Shown here piece by piece: positions 8,678-18,428 of a DNA stretch of 64,000 nt. The stretch is from the NCBI RefSeq assembly GCF_002272925.1, contig NZ_MLAR01000007.1, forward strand, positions 27,524 through 91,523. The letters are read 5' to 3'. Numbering within the stretch: the stretch's first letter is position 1; each line of letters starts with the position of its first letter. A program made the translations under genes and the position numbers. This DNA comes from Helicobacter sp. 13S00401-1 (GTDB taxonomy: Bacteria; Campylobacterota; Campylobacteria; Campylobacterales; Helicobacteraceae). The notes beneath the pieces are model-generated. The model did not search any database, had not been told where the DNA came from, and was given only the letters and a program-made list of their open reading frames with translations.

Positions 8678-9652
8678 TTGATAAGTAATATAGACAAAAC
8701 TACCTCTTTACATTTGCATAATGAAGTCCAGTTTCTATGCTTCACATTAGAAGAAGATACTAAAGGAAGCAATCAACTTTATGCTATGAACGTATTTAAG
8801 ATAAGAGAGATAATCTACTATGATGGAGATCTAGCTGAAACAGCTGGAGAAAATGACGGCATAGTCTTAGGTTTTTTAACAGTTAGAGGAGAAAGTATAC
8901 CCTTATTAGATATGAGAAGGTGGCTTTACTTTAATCCAAAAGAGCCTAACAAAGATCTAAAATCTTACTCTGTTGATAACTCTAAAAAAAGCTTAGTTGT
9001 TATATGCAACTTTTCAGAACATACAGTTGGACTTAAGATTTATAGCGTTAAACGTATAATCCAAAAAAGTTGGAATGAGATATCAGTTGGCAGTGAGCTA
9101 GGTTTTGGTGGAAGTGATGATAAGATAACTGCTACTACTAAATTTGATGATGGCAATGTAGTTCAGATCTTAGATGTAGAAAAGATGCTACTTGATGCCT
9201 TCCCTCATATAGACGATTCTAGAGACTTAGAACTAAACTCACTGAAGTTTATAGATAGCGATAAGATTATCCTTTTAGCTGAAGATTCTAAGCCTGCACA
9301 AAAATCTTTACAAACCATCATGGAACATCTTGGCTTAAAGTACTTTACTTTTGCTAATGGTAAGTCTTTACTAGAGTATCTTAATAGTCCAGGGGCTTTA
9401 GCTCAAGTGGGCGCAGTTATAACAGACTTAGAGATGCCAGTTATATCAGGCTATGAGGTATTAAAAGCTATACGAAATAACCCAAGAACAAAAGAGCTTC
9501 CAGTCATCATAAACTCATCTATGAGCAATGATTCCAACATAGAAAAAGCTAGGGAGTTAAGGGCTAGTGCTTTTATCACTAAATCTAATCCTAGGGAGAT
9601 AGAAGAAGCTTTGAAAAAAGTTTTAAATATAGAAGTAGAACATATTAATTAA
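8678..9652 (+). CDS. cheV: Chemotaxis adaptor CheV (CheW-receiver fusion)
   Basis: A 324-residue coupling protein. Residues about 14-175 form a CheW domain that links chemoreceptors to the CheA kinase. Residues about 194-315 form a response-regulator receiver domain, with acidic pocket residues in LLAEDS (E202, D203), phospho-acceptor D250 in VITDLEMP, and the conserved Lys in FITKSN. Phosphorylation is thought to tune adaptation. The start is a TTG at 8678, preceded by TAGGAG at ideal spacing. Helicobacter species carry several CheV paralogues; which one this is cannot be told. It is followed by aspS after 9 bp. A -10-like TAGAAT lies near 8585-8590. Confidence 0.93.
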   Translation: MISNIDKTTSLHLHNEVQFLCFTLEEDTKGSNQLYAMNVFKIREIIYYDGDLAETAGENDGIVLGFLTVRGESIPLLDMRRWLYFNPKEPNKDLKSYSVDNSKKSLVVICNFSEHTVGLKIYSVKRIIQKSWNEISVGSELGFGGSDDKITATTKFDDGNVVQILDVEKMLLDAFPHIDDSRDLELNSLKFIDSDKIILLAEDSKPAQKSLQTIMEHLGLKYFTFANGKSLLEYLNSPGALAQVGAVITDLEMPVISGYEVLKAIRNNPRTKELPVIINSSMSNDSNIEKARELRASAFITKSNPREIEEALKKVLNIEVEHIN

Positions 9653-9661
9653 GGTAGGTAC

Positions 9662-11431
9662 ATGCTTAGAACAACTTATAACACTGACTTAAGCAAAAAA
9701 GATATAGATAAAGAGGTCACAGTTTGTGGCTGGTGTAACACTTATAGAGATCATGGAGGGCTTATATTTATAGATCTTCGCGATGTTAGTGGCTTAGTGC
9801 AGCTAGTTTGTGACCCAAGCTCTAAGGCACATAGTGTCGCTTCAAGTGTTAGAGATGAGTACGTGCTAGTTGCTAAAGGCAAAGTTAGAGCAAGAGGTGA
9901 AGGGTTAAGTAACCCTAAGCTTAAAACTGGCGATATAGAGATAGTTTTAGATGAGTTAGTTATAGAAAATAAGTCTTTAACTCCACCTATTGCCATAGGC
10001 GATTTTAATGTCAATGAAGAGTTGCGTTTAAAGTACCGTTATCTTGACTTGCGCGCTCCTAAAAACATAGAAACTTTTAAGCTTAGATCTAAGGTTAACA
10101 ATGTAACTCGTAACTTTTTAGTAGAAAATAACTTCATAGAAGTAGATACCCCCATACTAACTAAAGCAACTCCTGAAGGAGCAAGGGACTATCTAGTGCC
10201 TTCACGCGTGCACGCTGGGGAGTTTTACGCCCTTCCTCAAAGCCCGCAGATCTTCAAACAGCTTTTAATGGTAAGTGGTTTTGATAGGTACTTTCAGATA
10301 GCAAAGTGTTTTAGAGATGAAGACTTGCGCGCTGATAGGCAGCCTGAGTTTACGCAAATTGATATAGAGATGAGTTTTTGTAATGAAGAAGACATCATAG
10401 AACTAGCTTCAAATCTAATAAAAGCTATCTTTGAATCTTGTGGCAAGAAAGTAAATCTACCTATACCACGTATGACCTATGAAGATGCTATGAACTTATA
10501 TGGAAGTGATAAGCCTGATATGAGATTTGGCCTGCCTTTAGCTGAAGTAAGTGAGTACTTTTTAGATTCTAATAATGAGATATTTAAAAATATAGCCTTA
10601 CTTTCTCAAGATGGTAAAAATGAAAGAGAAGGTGGTCACTCTATAAAAGCCCTAGTAGTGCCAAATGCTGATAGTATCTTTACTCGCAAAACCTACTCTG
10701 AGTTAGAATCTTTTGTGCGTGACTTTGGTGCTAAAGGCTTAGCTTACATACAGTATAAAGAAGATGGCTTAAAAGGACCGCTAGTTAAGTTTTTAAGTGA
10801 GACTAGTTTAGATTCTATGTTAAAGGCTTTAAATCTAAAAGTAGGTGATGTAGTCTTTTTTGGAGCGGGAGCTAAGGCTACTGTGCTAGATTATATGGGA
10901 CGTTTAAGACTAAGGGTTGGAAGTGACTTAAAACTTATAGATGAAGATAAGTTAAGCTTTTTATGGGTGGTAGACTTTCCTATGTTTGAAAAAGATGAAG
11001 AGGGCTTTAAAAGCCTACATCACCCATTTACTAAGCCAAAAGATATTAATGCAGAGCCTTTAAAGATGGCTTCAGTTGCTTATGACATAGTATTAAATGG
11101 TATAGAGTTAGGAGGAGGTAGCATTAGGATACACAAAGAAGATGTGCAAGCAAAAGTCTTTGATCTTTTAGGTATAAGTAAAGAAGATGCGCAAGAAAAA
11201 TTTGGCTTTTTACTAGAAGCGTTACGTTTTGGAGCACCACCACATGGCGGTATAGCTATAGGGCTTGATAGATTAGTAATGTTGCTTAGTAAGTCAAGTA
11301 GTATAAGAGATGTTATAGCCTTTCCAAAAACGCAAAAAGCAACTTGTTTGCTAACTGATGCACCAAGTCATATAGATTCTAAGCAATTACGTGAGCTTCA
11401 TATTAAAACTAACACAAAGGAGATTAAGTGA
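9662..11431 (+). CDS. aspS: Aspartyl-tRNA synthetase
   Basis: A 589-residue class IIb aminoacyl-tRNA synthetase that charges tRNA-Asp, probably also tRNA-Asn (non-discriminating) as in other epsilonproteobacteria. It has an N-terminal OB-fold anticodon domain (about 1-105, [21 protein letters not shown]) and a class II catalytic core. Motif 2 is [18 protein letters not shown] and motif 3 is GLDRLVMLL near the C-terminus. The bacterial GAD insertion domain lies at about 290-410. Length is normal. An AAGG/TAGG sequence precedes the ATG, and the stop overlaps the GTG start of adk. Confidence 0.97.
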   Translation: MLRTTYNTDLSKKDIDKEVTVCGWCNTYRDHGGLIFIDLRDVSGLVQLVCDPSSKAHSVASSVRDEYVLVAKGKVRARGEGLSNPKLKTGDIEIVLDELVIENKSLTPPIAIGDFNVNEELRLKYRYLDLRAPKNIETFKLRSKVNNVTRNFLVENNFIEVDTPILTKATPEGARDYLVPSRVHAGEFYALPQSPQIFKQLLMVSGFDRYFQIAKCFRDEDLRADRQPEFTQIDIEMSFCNEEDIIELASNLIKAIFESCGKKVNLPIPRMTYEDAMNLYGSDKPDMRFGLPLAEVSEYFLDSNNEIFKNIALLSQDGKNEREGGHSIKALVVPNADSIFTRKTYSELESFVRDFGAKGLAYIQYKEDGLKGPLVKFLSETSLDSMLKALNLKVGDVVFFGAGAKATVLDYMGRLRLRVGSDLKLIDEDKLSFLWVVDFPMFEKDEEGFKSLHHPFTKPKDINAEPLKMASVAYDIVLNGIELGGGSIRIHKEDVQAKVFDLLGISKEDAQEKFGFLLEALRFGAPPHGGIAIGLDRLVMLLSKSSSIRDVIAFPKTQKATCLLTDAPSHIDSKQLRELHIKTNTKEIK

Positions 11432-12000
11432 AGAAGCTGTTTTTAATCATAGGAGCCCCAGGTAGTGGTAAAACTACGGATGCTGAGCGTATAGCAGCAA
11501 ACCGATCTGATATAGCTGTGCACTACTCAACTGGTGAGTTGCTAAGAAGTGAAAGCGCAAGTGGGAGCGAAAGAGGCAAACTTATAGAATCTTTTACTTC
11601 AAAAGGTCAGTTAGTACCCCTTCACATAGTTGTGCAAACTATCATCCACGCTATAGCTGAAGCGCCAAAAGATGTTATCTTGATAGATGGTTATCCAAGA
11701 AGCGTAGAGCAGATGAAAGAGCTAGATAGTGTTTTAAGTATGAGAGATGATGTAAAACTTCAAAGCATTATAGAAGTAGAAGTTAGCGAAGCTACCGCAA
11801 AAGATAGAGTTTTGGGACGGGCTAGAGGTAGTGATGATAACGAAGAAGTTTTTAAAAATCGTATGCATGTTTACTTAGAGCCACTTGAAGAGATAGAGAA
11901 GTTTTATGCTAATAAAAACTTACTGCACAAGATAAATGGCGAACGAGGCATAGATGAGATAGTAGCAGATATGCAAAAGTATATAGAATCTAAAATATAA
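11428..12000 (+). CDS. adk: Adenylate kinase
   Basis: A 190-residue kinase that interconverts ATP + AMP and 2 ADP in the cytosol. The P-loop is GAPGSGKT at residues 8-15. The AMP-binding region STGELLRSE and the DGYPRS motif are present. It is the short form without the LID zinc domain; the lid is a brief [10 protein letters not shown] segment. The start is a GTG overlapping the aspS stop by 4 bp (GTGA), with AAGGAG 8 nt upstream, so it is translationally coupled to aspS. Confidence 0.96.
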   Translation: MKKLFLIIGAPGSGKTTDAERIAANRSDIAVHYSTGELLRSESASGSERGKLIESFTSKGQLVPLHIVVQTIIHAIAEAPKDVILIDGYPRSVEQMKELDSVLSMRDDVKLQSIIEVEVSEATAKDRVLGRARGSDDNEEVFKNRMHVYLEPLEEIEKFYANKNLLHKINGERGIDEIVADMQKYIESKI

Positions 12001-12037
12001 ATCATTACTCAAAATACAAAATTAAGAAAGGCTAAAA

Positions 12038-12556
12038 ATGAACATAGATAAGATAAGTTTTGGGAAAGACATAAACCACATAAACGCAGTTATAGAGATA
12101 CCTTATGGGTCTAATATAAAATATGAGATAGATAAAGATAGTGGGGCTATAGTTGTAGATAGAGTGATGTTTTCAGCTATGTTTTATCCGGCAAATTACG
12201 GCTTTATACCTCAAACTTTAGCAGATGATGGGGATCCACTTGATATATTAGTCTTAAATGAGTATCCACTTCAAGCAGGCAGCGTTATAGCTTGCAGGGT
12301 TATAGGCATGCTTGTTATGGAAGATGAAAAAGGTATGGATGAAAAGCTATTAGCCCTGCCAGTTAGCAAAGTAGATGCAAGATATGAAAATATAAAATCA
12401 ATGGATGACCTACCAAAAATCACCCTTGATAGAATCAAAAACTTTTTTGAAACCTATAAGATGTTAGAGCCTAAAAAATGGGTAAAAGTAAAAGATTTTG
12501 CAAGCGTAAAAGAAGCAGACGCTGTGCTTCAAAAGTCTTTAAAGGCTTATAAATAA
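12038..12556 (+). CDS. ppa: Inorganic pyrophosphatase
   Basis: A 172-residue family I soluble pyrophosphatase that hydrolyses PPi and pulls biosynthetic reactions forward. The signature region is visible as EIPYGSNIKYEID, FYPANYGFIPQT and DDGDPLDILVL, which carry the metal-binding Asp residues. AAGAAAGG precedes the ATG. It follows adk after 37 bp and is 9 bp from gpmI, in what looks like one housekeeping transcription unit. Confidence 0.97.
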   Translation: MNIDKISFGKDINHINAVIEIPYGSNIKYEIDKDSGAIVVDRVMFSAMFYPANYGFIPQTLADDGDPLDILVLNEYPLQAGSVIACRVIGMLVMEDEKGMDEKLLALPVSKVDARYENIKSMDDLPKITLDRIKNFFETYKMLEPKKWVKVKDFASVKEADAVLQKSLKAYK

Positions 12557-12565
12557 AGGCTTAAA

Positions 12566-14035
12566 ATGGGACAAAAAGTAGTTTTAGTTATAACAGATGG
12601 CATAGGTTATAGTGAGAAGCAAGACTATAATGCTTTTTTCCACGCTAAAAAGCCAAACTATGACTACCTTTTTAAGCACGTTCCTAACTCTTTAGTTAGT
12701 ACGCACGGCTTAAGCGTTGGTCTTCCAAGTGGGCAAATGGGTAATAGTGAAGTAGGGCATATGTGCATAGGAAGTGGGCGTGTGCTTTATCAAGACCTAG
12801 TTAGGATAAGCAAGTCACTTGATAATGGGGAACTTTCATCTAGTGAGATTTTAAAAGGTTTTTTAGAGCCTCTTAATACGCTTCATATATGCGGGCTTTT
12901 AAGTGATGGCGGTGTGCACTCTCATATCGCCCATCTTAAAGGACTACTTAATATCATCAAAGATAAAAAAATATATTTACATCTTATAACAGATGGTAGG
13001 GATACTAAGCCTTTAAAGGCCCTAGAATTTTTACAAGAGATGGAATCTTTTTTAGATGATAGAGTAAAGATAGCAACTATAAATGGACGTTTCTATGCCA
13101 TGGATAGGGATAATAGATGGGATAGAGTAGAGCTAGCCTATAAGGCCATAGTTGAAGGGACACCTAGCACTACTCTTAGTCCACTTGAATATGTGAAAGC
13201 CTCTTTTGAAAACGAAGTTTTAGATGAGTTTATAGAGCCTGCTAGTTTTAGTGGCTATGAAGGCTTTAACAAAGATGATGGCTTTTTATTTTTCAACTAT
13301 AGAAGTGATAGGGCGCGCGAGTTAGTGGGCGCTATAGGACTAGAAGAGTTTTCACACTTCCCACGACCAAAGGGCAGTTTTAAAGTGCTTTGTATGTGTG
13401 AGTATGATGAAAGTTTTAGCTTCCCTATACTTTTTCCTAAACAAAAAGTTAAAGATACTTTAGCTGAGATTATAAGCAAGGCTGGATTAAAACAAGCCCA
13501 TATAGCAGAAACTGAAAAGTATGCGCACGTGACTTTTTTCTTAAATGGTGGCGTTGAAGGTGCTTTTCCAGGGGAAGAAAGATTCCTAGTGCCAAGTCCT
13601 AATGTAAAAACTTATGACTTAAAGCCAGAGATGAGTGCTTATGAAGTTAAAGATAAGGTTATGGATTCTATGAAAGAAGGCTTTGACTTTATAGTAGTGA
13701 ACTTTGCAAATGGTGATATGGTAGGGCATACGGGTAATTATGAAGCAGCAACTCGTGCTGTAGAGGTTGTTGATGATTGCATAGGTGAGATTTTTAAAGA
13801 AAGCCAAAAGTTAGATTATGCCTTTGTTATGACTAGTGATCATGGCAACTGTGAGGCTATGAAGGATGAAAGCTTAAAACCTTTAACTAATCACACAGTA
13901 GGGGATGTGTTTTTATTTATAAATGCTAAAGGCGTTAGTAAAGTAGAAAATGGCGCTTTAGATAATATAGCCCCAAGCGTGCTTAAAATCATGGGCCTTC
14001 CTATAGATCCTAAGATGAGCAAGCCTTTAGTTTAA
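12566..14035 (+). CDS. gpmI: Cofactor-independent phosphoglycerate mutase
   Basis: A 489-residue Mn-dependent enzyme of the alkaline phosphatase superfamily that interconverts 3- and 2-phosphoglycerate. The catalytic serine S61 is in QMGNSEVGH, and metal ligands are visible in ITDGIG (D11), FANGDMVGH and TSDHGNCE. Length is near the family norm (about 490-510). It ends the aspS-adk-ppa-gpmI run and is followed by a clear terminator at 14087-14113. The intergenic stretch to 14240 carries only this terminator and a probable promoter for the next gene. Confidence 0.97.
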   Translation: MGQKVVLVITDGIGYSEKQDYNAFFHAKKPNYDYLFKHVPNSLVSTHGLSVGLPSGQMGNSEVGHMCIGSGRVLYQDLVRISKSLDNGELSSSEILKGFLEPLNTLHICGLLSDGGVHSHIAHLKGLLNIIKDKKIYLHLITDGRDTKPLKALEFLQEMESFLDDRVKIATINGRFYAMDRDNRWDRVELAYKAIVEGTPSTTLSPLEYVKASFENEVLDEFIEPASFSGYEGFNKDDGFLFFNYRSDRARELVGAIGLEEFSHFPRPKGSFKVLCMCEYDESFSFPILFPKQKVKDTLAEIISKAGLKQAHIAETEKYAHVTFFLNGGVEGAFPGEERFLVPSPNVKTYDLKPEMSAYEVKDKVMDSMKEGFDFIVVNFANGDMVGHTGNYEAATRAVEVVDDCIGEIFKESQKLDYAFVMTSDHGNCEAMKDESLKPLTNHTVGDVFLFINAKGVSKVENGALDNIAPSVLKIMGLPIDPKMSKPLV

Positions 14036-14086
14036 AACTTTTGTTTTTGAGCTTAAGGCATTGCCAAGATTGCTAAATACCTTTTT

Positions 14087-14120
14087 TAAAGTCTTTTTTT
14101 ACTAAAGACTTTATATTTTG
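14087..14120 (+). terminator. Rho-independent terminator after gpmI
   Basis: A perfect 10-bp stem TAAAGTCTTT / AAAGACTTTA with a 7-nt loop (14087-14113) is followed by TATTTTG. Confidence 0.75.
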
Positions 14121-14240
14121 CAATGTAGATAATAGTTTTTAACTTTTCTTTATTTACCTTTTACTTCAAATCTTAAATTTCTTACTATTTTTTTTGAGAA
14201 TCTTATAATTGCGTCATTTTGAATTACAAAAGAGGAAAAG

Positions 14241-14687
14241 ATGGATACAAATGCGATATTACTAAACCTTAGCGGTAAGCTCCCAAAAGATTCCATAGCC
14301 CTTGGTATATTAAAAGAAAAGCTAGATAAGCTAAGTGATAAGCAAAGAGATGAGTTTTATCAAAAAGTTATTATGGCAAGGTTAAAGTCTCCTAGCCTAA
14401 TCTTTTGGGTGGGAAGTTTTCTTTTTGGCAGCCTTGGCGTTGGGCGATTTATGGTAGGGGATATCTTACTTGGCATTATTAGATTAGCTTTATCTATAGT
14501 GTTTATAGTACTTACCCTTGTTGATAAAACTAATCTTGAAAACTATAACTTTATGCTAACCTCATCAGATGCTAGCGTAGGTGGGATGCTGCTATGGGCT
14601 ATTAAAGCATGGTGGTTTATAGATTTGTTTTTAGTGGGAAAGAGGGCAAGGGATCTAAATATGAAAAAGTGTCTAGAGCTTTTATAA
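14241..14687 (+). CDS. TM2-domain membrane protein
   Basis: A 148-residue membrane protein of unknown function. Residues about 52-115 form a TM2 domain: a hydrophobic helix FWVGSFLFGSLGVGRFMVGD with the typical G-x-G-R-F turn, then a second helix of IRLALSIVFIVLTLVDK. The N-terminal 50 residues are soluble and helical (KLDKLSDKQRDEFYQKV). A third hydrophobic stretch, GGMLLWAIKAWWFIDLFLVG, lies near 110-135. AAGAGGAAAAG precedes the ATG. The gene stands alone, convergent with mnmA, with a large hairpin between the two. Confidence 0.8.
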   Translation: MDTNAILLNLSGKLPKDSIALGILKEKLDKLSDKQRDEFYQKVIMARLKSPSLIFWVGSFLFGSLGVGRFMVGDILLGIIRLALSIVFIVLTLVDKTNLENYNFMLTSSDASVGGMLLWAIKAWWFIDLFLVGKRARDLNMKKCLELL

Positions 14688-14819
14688 GATAAAAATTATG
14701 CAGAGTCATATATAAAAAATTAGACTAATTAAAAAGAGATTCTATATTTCTTAAAAGGCTATATTTTGATGCCTTATATATACGCTAAAAGCCTTATTAA
14801 AATTATAGAATCTATATTA

Positions 14820-14863
14820 CATAGGGGCTCATGCTAGATATTTTAGCTAGCATAAGCCCTATG
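14820..14863. terminator. Long hairpin between two convergent genes
   Basis: The arms 14820-14837 (CATAGGGGCTCATGCTAG) and 14847-14863 (CTAGCATAAGCCCTATG) pair over about 17 positions with one bulge and one G-U or mismatch; the loop is 9 nt. It lies 8 bp beyond the mnmA stop. No strong U-tract follows on either strand, so it may be a bidirectional terminator or a 3' stabilising structure. Confidence 0.55.
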
Positions 14864-14870
14864 CAAAGCT

Positions 14871-15911
14871 TTAAACTATAACTCCACCGCCTACTACGAT
14901 ATCATCATTATATATAACTAGAGCTTGGCCTTTAGCTACGCCAAAGACTGGCTCTTCTAAGTTTGCGACTATGGTGTTATCTTCATTTAAAGTAACTTTA
15001 GCAGGGCTTAAAGAGCTTCTATAACGTACTTTTACATTATAGATTCCATTTGTAAAGTTTTCTGGCAGAGACTTATTTATAGCCTTAACTTCAAAGGTCT
15101 CTAAGTCTTTTTTTTCACCTACTATTATTTGGTTAGTCTTAGGATTTATATCTAGCACAAAGTGAGGAGTGAGTGCGCCTTTTACACTAAAACCTTTACG
15201 CTTGCCTATGGTGTATTGCATATAGCCTTTATGCTTGCCAACTACTTTTCCATTTATATCTAAAACTTCGCCTTCTTTGTCTACTTCAACATGCTTTTGT
15301 AATAAATCTATATAGCTTTTATCTACAAAGCAAATCTCTTGGCTTTCTTTATAAGTTTCTAGACTACCAAGAAAGGGCATCTCTTTTAAGGCTTTAGGCT
15401 TTATGTCAACTTTTTTCATATCTCCTAGTGGGAAGACTAGCCTATCTAGCGCGTCTTGACTTAGTGCGTATAAAAAGTAGCTTTGATCTTTAGAAGTATC
15501 TAGGGCGCATTTTATACGATTTACCCCATTTAGCTTTTCTATCCTTGCATAATGTCCTGTAGCTATAAACTCACAACCTAGGCTTTTAGCTTTATCTAAG
15601 GCTAGGCCAAACTTCATTAAAGGATTACAAACTGCGCAAGGATTAGGAGTTATGCCTTCTTTATAGCTATCTATAAAGTAGTCATACACACTTTCTTTAA
15701 ACTCATCCTTAGCATCAACTACTATAAAGTCTATGTTTAGATGGCGGCTTACGTTTTCACAGTTTTTTATAAAGACGTTATGTTTTTCTTCTTTGGTGTG
15801 TAGTTTAAGATACATGCCTAAGACCTCATAACCTTGTTCTTTTAACAAGTATGCACAATATGAGCTATCAACTCCACCACTCATTAAAAGAGCAATCTTT
15901 TTACTTTTCAT
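14871..15911 (-). CDS. mnmA: tRNA-specific 2-thiouridylase MnmA
   Basis: A 346-residue enzyme that thiolates U34 of tRNA-Lys, -Glu and -Gln using ATP and a persulfide carrier. The PP-loop motif SGGVDSS is at 11-17. The two catalytic cysteines correspond to C95 (in [15 protein letters not shown]) and C194 (in QEICFVD). A further cysteine, C92, occupies the position of the Asp in the E. coli NPDxxCN motif, giving three cysteines that could bind an Fe-S cluster. The C-terminal beta-barrel domain (about 210-346) is present. The partner in wobble modification, mnmG, is also in the window at 47141. Confidence 0.95.
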   Translation of the reverse strand: MKSKKIALLMSGGVDSSYCAYLLKEQGYEVLGMYLKLHTKEEKHNVFIKNCENVSRHLNIDFIVVDAKDEFKESVYDYFIDSYKEGITPNPCAVCNPLMKFGLALDKAKSLGCEFIATGHYARIEKLNGVNRIKCALDTSKDQSYFLYALSQDALDRLVFPLGDMKKVDIKPKALKEMPFLGSLETYKESQEICFVDKSYIDLLQKHVEVDKEGEVLDINGKVVGKHKGYMQYTIGKRKGFSVKGALTPHFVLDINPKTNQIIVGEKKDLETFEVKAINKSLPENFTNGIYNVKVRYRSSLSPAKVTLNEDNTIVANLEEPVFGVAKGQALVIYNDDIVVGGGVIV

Positions 15912-16051
15912 TAGTATCCTTTTTTGTAGTGCTTTAAAATTTTATCTTTGTGTTTTGTCCATAAAGTTTTTAAAAATATTATAATATTAGCTTTCCTTAT
16001 CACTCTTTATCAAGTGTTGCTATCATGAAAATATTATTTATAAGGTAGGAG

Positions 16052-17338
16052 ATGTATAAACCTTTTGGACTTTTGACACTGGGAAGTATTTTAGCATTAA
16101 ATATAGGAACTCTAACTCTAGCTACTGAGATAGAAACTCCAAAGCAAACACTAAAGCCTATCGATTCTATAGATACTACAGATATAACAAACACTAGCCT
16201 TCTTAAGATAAAACCCTTAGAAAGGTCAAAGGCTTTTACACTGGGCTTTCAGTTTAATATGTTTGCTATTAATATAGAAGATTCTAACCTTATATGGGGA
16301 GACTTAACTCGTGGTGGAGTTAGGGGTAGTTTTGATCTAGGATATAGTCTAGATGCTAAAAACTCTCTGCATGCAGGAGGTTATCTAACCCAGCAACTCC
16401 AGTTTACTTACCCAAGGTTTAATGCTTCTCTTAACACTCAAGGAGACTTAGGCTTAAGGCTTTATTATCAATATATGAATAGATATAGTGAAGATTCCCA
16501 TTTTAGAGCAGTTTTTGGAATCTTTCCTAGAGATATCATGAAGCCTTTTAACATGTCTATATTTTGGCCTCCATTTTATTTCTTCAATCCTAATGTAACT
16601 GGTTTTCTTTTAGATAGTGGAACTAAGTATGGCTACACTCAATTTTATCTTGACTGGTATGGGGGCAATATAGCAGCAGGAACTGCAAGTAAGGAACGAT
16701 TTAGAGTAGGGCTTAATAGTCACTATGAGTTTTTTAACAAGCTTTTAATCTTTGATGCAGAAGGGCTTTATCATCACATACATGATAGGGATTACTTAAG
16801 GGTTGGAGTAAGTGATAACACTTTTGCAGCAGCTAATATGCCAGTGGCTAATGGCCCAGTAGATATAGCTGAGCAGCTTTATTATAGAGCTAGCATAGGA
16901 AGTGATGTAGGAAGATATATAGGGCTTGATAGGGCTTACTTAGGCGTTGGTTACTCTGGAAGTATGGAGCGTTTTAGGCCAGTGATACCAAAGTATGTGC
17001 CTCGTGGTGGCCTTGAGCTAGCATGGCAGCTTAGGTATAAATGGCTAGGCTATAATGGAACTTACTATGAAGGCACAGGACAGCTTCTATCTTATGACCA
17101 GCCAGGTTATAGAAATGCCCTTTATCAGCCTATAGCACTTTTTAGGGCGGATAGATTAGTGGTTAATGACTTTTATATAGTCTTAAAGTCAAGTAAGTAC
17201 GTTACTTGGAGACTTGATACTGTGTTTGAATGGTGGAAAGGTAGCTTTAATCAAGTAGTAGCAGCCTTGCCTGGCATGAACTATACTTATCACCAGTTAC
17301 TAAACGTAAGGATAGACACAAGGAGGTTTCATTTCTAA
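16052..17338 (+). CDS. Probable outer-membrane beta-barrel protein, family not recognised
   Basis: A 428-residue protein with an N-terminal signal peptide (LLTLGSILALNIGTLTLA, cleavage near residue 24-25) and a last residue Phe in the pattern R-x-F-H-F, as expected of an outer-membrane barrel. Alternating aromatic/hydrophobic strands occur throughout (GLRLYYQYMNRY, TQFYLDWYGGNIAAG, RVGLNSHYEF, LRVGVSDNTF). Trp and Tyr are abundant. I do not recognise it as a Hop/Hor-type Helicobacter porin, and the substrate is unknown. The Shine-Dalgarno sequence AAGGTAGGAG abuts the ATG. It has its own terminator at 17344-17380, so it is monocistronic. Confidence 0.7.
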   Translation: MYKPFGLLTLGSILALNIGTLTLATEIETPKQTLKPIDSIDTTDITNTSLLKIKPLERSKAFTLGFQFNMFAINIEDSNLIWGDLTRGGVRGSFDLGYSLDAKNSLHAGGYLTQQLQFTYPRFNASLNTQGDLGLRLYYQYMNRYSEDSHFRAVFGIFPRDIMKPFNMSIFWPPFYFFNPNVTGFLLDSGTKYGYTQFYLDWYGGNIAAGTASKERFRVGLNSHYEFFNKLLIFDAEGLYHHIHDRDYLRVGVSDNTFAAANMPVANGPVDIAEQLYYRASIGSDVGRYIGLDRAYLGVGYSGSMERFRPVIPKYVPRGGLELAWQLRYKWLGYNGTYYEGTGQLLSYDQPGYRNALYQPIALFRADRLVVNDFYIVLKSSKYVTWRLDTVFEWWKGSFNQVVAALPGMNYTYHQLLNVRIDTRRFHF

Positions 17339-17343
17339 TAGTT

Positions 17344-17380
17344 AAGCTCTTTTTTGTTTACTACTAAAGAGCTTTTATTT
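17344..17380 (+). terminator. Rho-independent terminator of the outer-membrane protein gene
   Basis: A perfect 9-bp stem AAGCTCTTT (17344-17352) / AAAGAGCTT (17366-17374) is followed by TTTATTT. Confidence 0.8.
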
Positions 17381-17459
17381 AGAAGAGATTTTAAAGTTAT
17401 TAGATTAGAAAAAACAAGTTTAGTGGGTAGTTAGTAGGTAGGGGATTAAAAAAGACTAC

Positions 17460-17884
17460 TTACTTATCAAAGATTCTATTATAGACTTTTCTACAAAGTG
17501 TTTCTGTAGGATTACAAGTTAAGATAGCACGGTTTAGCAAGTCTTGCCTTAGTCTAAGCCTTAAAGTCTCACTACCTATTTGTATATTTACTTCACGTGC
17601 ACTAGCCTTCAAAGTGTAGAATCTAAAGTTACCTTCAAAGCGTTTTAAGACGCTTAAAGCTTCCCTTTCACTTAGGGCTTGATGCTTCATATAAGCGTCT
17701 ACATAAAGCTTGTTTAAGTCAACTTGCATCTCAGTTATAGTTGCTTGCACTTGTCTATAAGCATAAAATGTCTCAAACTTTTTAAAACCAAGACCAGTAA
17801 GCACTGCTAAGATGACTATGACTGCTAAGAGTTCTAAAGCGCTTATGGACTAGATCTCTTTAAAAGGTTTTTGTCCCTCTTCAT
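17460..17884 (-). pseudogene. Type IV prepilin-like gene with displaced leader (frameshifted or start unknown)
   Basis: The main frame (reverse strand, 17849 down to 17460) reads SISALELLAVIVILAVLTGLG followed by an amphipathic helix and a globular domain with two cysteines (CNPTETLC). The hydrophobic N-terminus, with Glu at +5 of a mature ISALE start, is the hallmark of type IV prepilins and pseudopilins. In epsilonproteobacteria such proteins serve competence (CtsG-like). No start codon exists in this frame: the codon before Ser is TAG, the stop of fumB. One frame over, an ATG at 17884 inside fumB encodes the basic peptide MKRDKNLLKRSSP, a credible prepilin leader. A single-base deletion near 17850 would split leader and pilin. 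A GTG at 17804 would give 114 residues without the membrane anchor. Either a pseudogene, an assembly indel, or frameshifting. Confidence 0.6.
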
Positions 17885-18404
17885 AGTAGTTATTACCCAT
17901 GGCATCTATTGCTACTATGGCAGGGAAGTTTTCTACACTTAGGCGTGCTACAGCTTCTGGTCCCAGTTCTGGGTAGGCTAGGACTTCATACTTTTTGATG
18001 CAGTTTGATATTAAAGCTGCTGCTCCACCAACTGCTACCATATAAACTACGCCATTTTTAAGCATATAGTCCATAACTTCTTTACTTCTATAGCCTTTAC
18101 CTATCATACCGCTTATACCTTGATCTATCATAGCTGGAGTATATTTATCCATACGTCCACTTGTAGTTGGACCAGCACTTCCTATAGCATGGCCTGGTTT
18201 TGCCGGGCTTGGGCCTAGATAGTATATAGTTTGATTAGTAAAGTCAACTGGGAGTTTTTCTCCTCTAGCTAGTGCTTCAGTCATAGCTTTATGGGCTGCA
18301 TCTCTTGCGGCTATGATAGTACCTGTTATAAGTACAGTATCGCCTGCTTTTAGTGTTTTGCCTATCTCTTTAGTAAATGGAGCTTGCAATTTTACTTCTG
18401 CCAT
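17850..18404 (-). CDS. Class I fumarate hydratase, beta subunit
   Basis: A 184-residue subunit corresponding to the C-terminal domain of Fe-S-dependent fumarases/tartrate dehydratases. Visible features include GDTVLITGTIIAARDAAHK, YYLGPSPAKPGHAIGSAGPTTSGRMD and MIGKGYR, which build the substrate site. With the alpha subunit it hydrates fumarate to malate in the TCA cycle. It lies 24 bp after the alpha gene in the same direction. L-tartrate dehydratase is the alternative, but the TCA context (mqo, sucCD, oorDABC in the window) favours fumarase. The stop codon TAG sits immediately before the prepilin-like sequence. Confidence 0.9.
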   Translation of the reverse strand: MAEVKLQAPFTKEIGKTLKAGDTVLITGTIIAARDAAHKAMTEALARGEKLPVDFTNQTIYYLGPSPAKPGHAIGSAGPTTSGRMDKYTPAMIDQGISGMIGKGYRSKEVMDYMLKNGVVYMVAVGGAAALISNCIKKYEVLAYPELGPEAVARLSVENFPAIVAIDAMGNNYYEEGQKPFKEI

Positions 18405-18428
18405 ATTATTTCCTTCTTTTAAGTGTGC

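Noticed and set aside
16036..16060. Short stem TTTATA/TATAAA around the start of the outer-membrane protein gene
   Set aside because: Only 6 A-T pairs, with the Shine-Dalgarno sequence and ATG in the loop rather than hidden; too weak to matter.
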